The notes under the pieces: model-generated
Told to the model about the DNA's origin: nothing
Databases searched by the model: none
Seen by the model: only the letters and a program-made list of their open reading frames with translations
Origin: Ardenticatenaceae bacterium
GTDB taxonomy: Bacteria; Chloroflexota; Anaerolineae; Promineifilales; Promineifilaceae
Direction: 5' to 3'
Length of the DNA stretch: 64,000 nt
Assembly: GCA_020634235.1 (NCBI GenBank)
Contig: JACKCB010000002.1
Location: 806,001-870,000, forward strand
Made by a program: the position numbers and the translations under genes
Shown: positions 63,444-64,000 of the stretch, one piece after another
Layout: each line of letters opens with the position of its first letter
How positions within the stretch are numbered: the first letter of the stretch is position 1

Positions 63444-63575
63444 TGGTTTGCCCATCGCCACGTCCACAAATTGGCGGGCTTGCCCGCTGGAGCCTCGTCG
63501 CTCATCAAGGTTACCATTCCTGCCCAACAGCAAGCTGACCAGTTTCGCCCGTCTAAAGATGAACGACTCCTGATT

Positions 63576-64000
63576 ATGAAAACACTGACAACCATCTTGT
63601 TTGACCTGGATGATACGCTGCTGGGCAACAGCATGGAGCACTTCATCCCCCAATATTTCGCGCTGCTGGCCGATTACGCCCGGCCGGTGCTGGACGATAC
63701 CCGGCGCTTTTTGCAGTTGCTGCTGGCCGGCACCCAGGCCATGATCCAAAACACCGATCCCACACAGAGCAACCGCGACGTCTTCTGGCAGTACTTCCAG
63801 GCCCATACCGGGCTAGACCCGGCCGGGACAGAACAGTTCTTTGACGACTTCTATCGCGATGTTTTCCCCCGCTTGCAGCCGGTGACCCAGCCCCGGCCGG
63901 AGGCCATCGCCCTGGTGCATGACTGCCTGGCCCACGAGCTGCAAGTCGTGGTAGCCACCAACCCCCTCTTCCCACGCCGGGCCATTGAACACCGCCTGGC
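63576..64000 (+). CDS. HAD-superfamily hydrolase (partial, runs off the right edge)
   Basis: ATG at 63576; 141 codons are visible before the window ends. Motif I is ILFDLDDTLLGNS, with D10 and D12; motif II is VVVATN. A cap region with helices (LADYARPVLDDTRRFLQ, FWQYFQAHTGLDPA) lies between. Resembles Gph/YjjG-like HAD phosphatases; substrate unknown. There is no clear Shine-Dalgarno, so the start is moderately certain. Confidence 0.85.
   Translation, partial: MKTLTTILFDLDDTLLGNSMEHFIPQYFALLADYARPVLDDTRRFLQLLLAGTQAMIQNTDPTQSNRDVFWQYFQAHTGLDPAGTEQFFDDFYRDVFPRLQPVTQPRPEAIALVHDCLAHELQVVVATNPLFPRRAIEHRL

Overview
The window looks like a piece of a high-GC (about 60-63% in the lines I counted), free-living bacterial chromosome, most plausibly from the Chloroflexota (Anaerolineae or Ardenticatenia type). 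That placement is an inference from gene style and repeat families, not a phylogeny. Housekeeping genes are scattered singly or in short transcription units: rnhB, asnA, clpS, glgC, guaA, purA, pyrG, ychF, an isoprenyl diphosphate synthase, a ferredoxin-NADP reductase and four tRNAs. No rRNA, CRISPR array or prophage was seen.

Layout. 1-2.8 kb: the end of rnhB, a membrane protein, asnA and a small ORF. 2.9-16.3 kb: a minus-strand defence/accessory island. It holds hsdM2, a DUF559-type nuclease gene with a decayed tandem copy, an IS4/IS701-like insertion sequence, then hsdM1, two paralogous lipoprotein genes, hsdS, a UPF0175/PIN toxin-antitoxin pair and hsdR. GC-skewed hairpin repeats lie between, upstream of and even inside these genes. 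16.8-24.9 kb: clpS, a class-III aminotransferase, a DapA-like aldolase, a CBS-pair protein, hydrolases, glgC and a VOC protein. 24.9-31.8 kb: two long-chain acyl-CoA ligases, a phosphoesterase, a two-subunit CoA-transferase-like pair and a lipoprotein, consistent with acyl-CoA catabolism. 31.9-40.4 kb: polyprenyl synthase, guaA, two paralogous membrane proteins, a lone hyuA and purA. 40.4-45.7 kb: an overlapping pair made of an ATPase-Ser/Thr kinase fusion and a membrane protein with its own ATPase domain. 45.8-50 kb: ychF, a HAD phosphatase, pyrG and a roadblock/LC7 protein. 50-57.1 kb: a moxR-DUF58-DUF4129-DUF58-DUF4129 operon with the last two genes duplicated. 57.2-64 kb: a CysQ-like phosphatase, a double RNase HI, an FprA-type reductase, a lectin-fold protein, a Ser-Ser-Arg tRNA cluster, a Cys-rich protein and a truncated HAD gene.

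Two window-scale signals stand out. First, the palindrome C(C)CCGGCCGGG(G) is extremely frequent in the core chromosome. I counted about 30 CCCGGCCGG/CCGGCCGGG sites in 28.5-39 kb, against a single one in the 13.5 kb island (at about 11,392). It behaves like a highly iterated palindrome and marks the island as foreign. Second, the type I restriction operon carries two lipoproteins with a shared central domain and unrelated C-termini between hsdM and hsdS, one of them only 4 bp from hsdS. This is the best candidate in the window for an undescribed defence-associated component.
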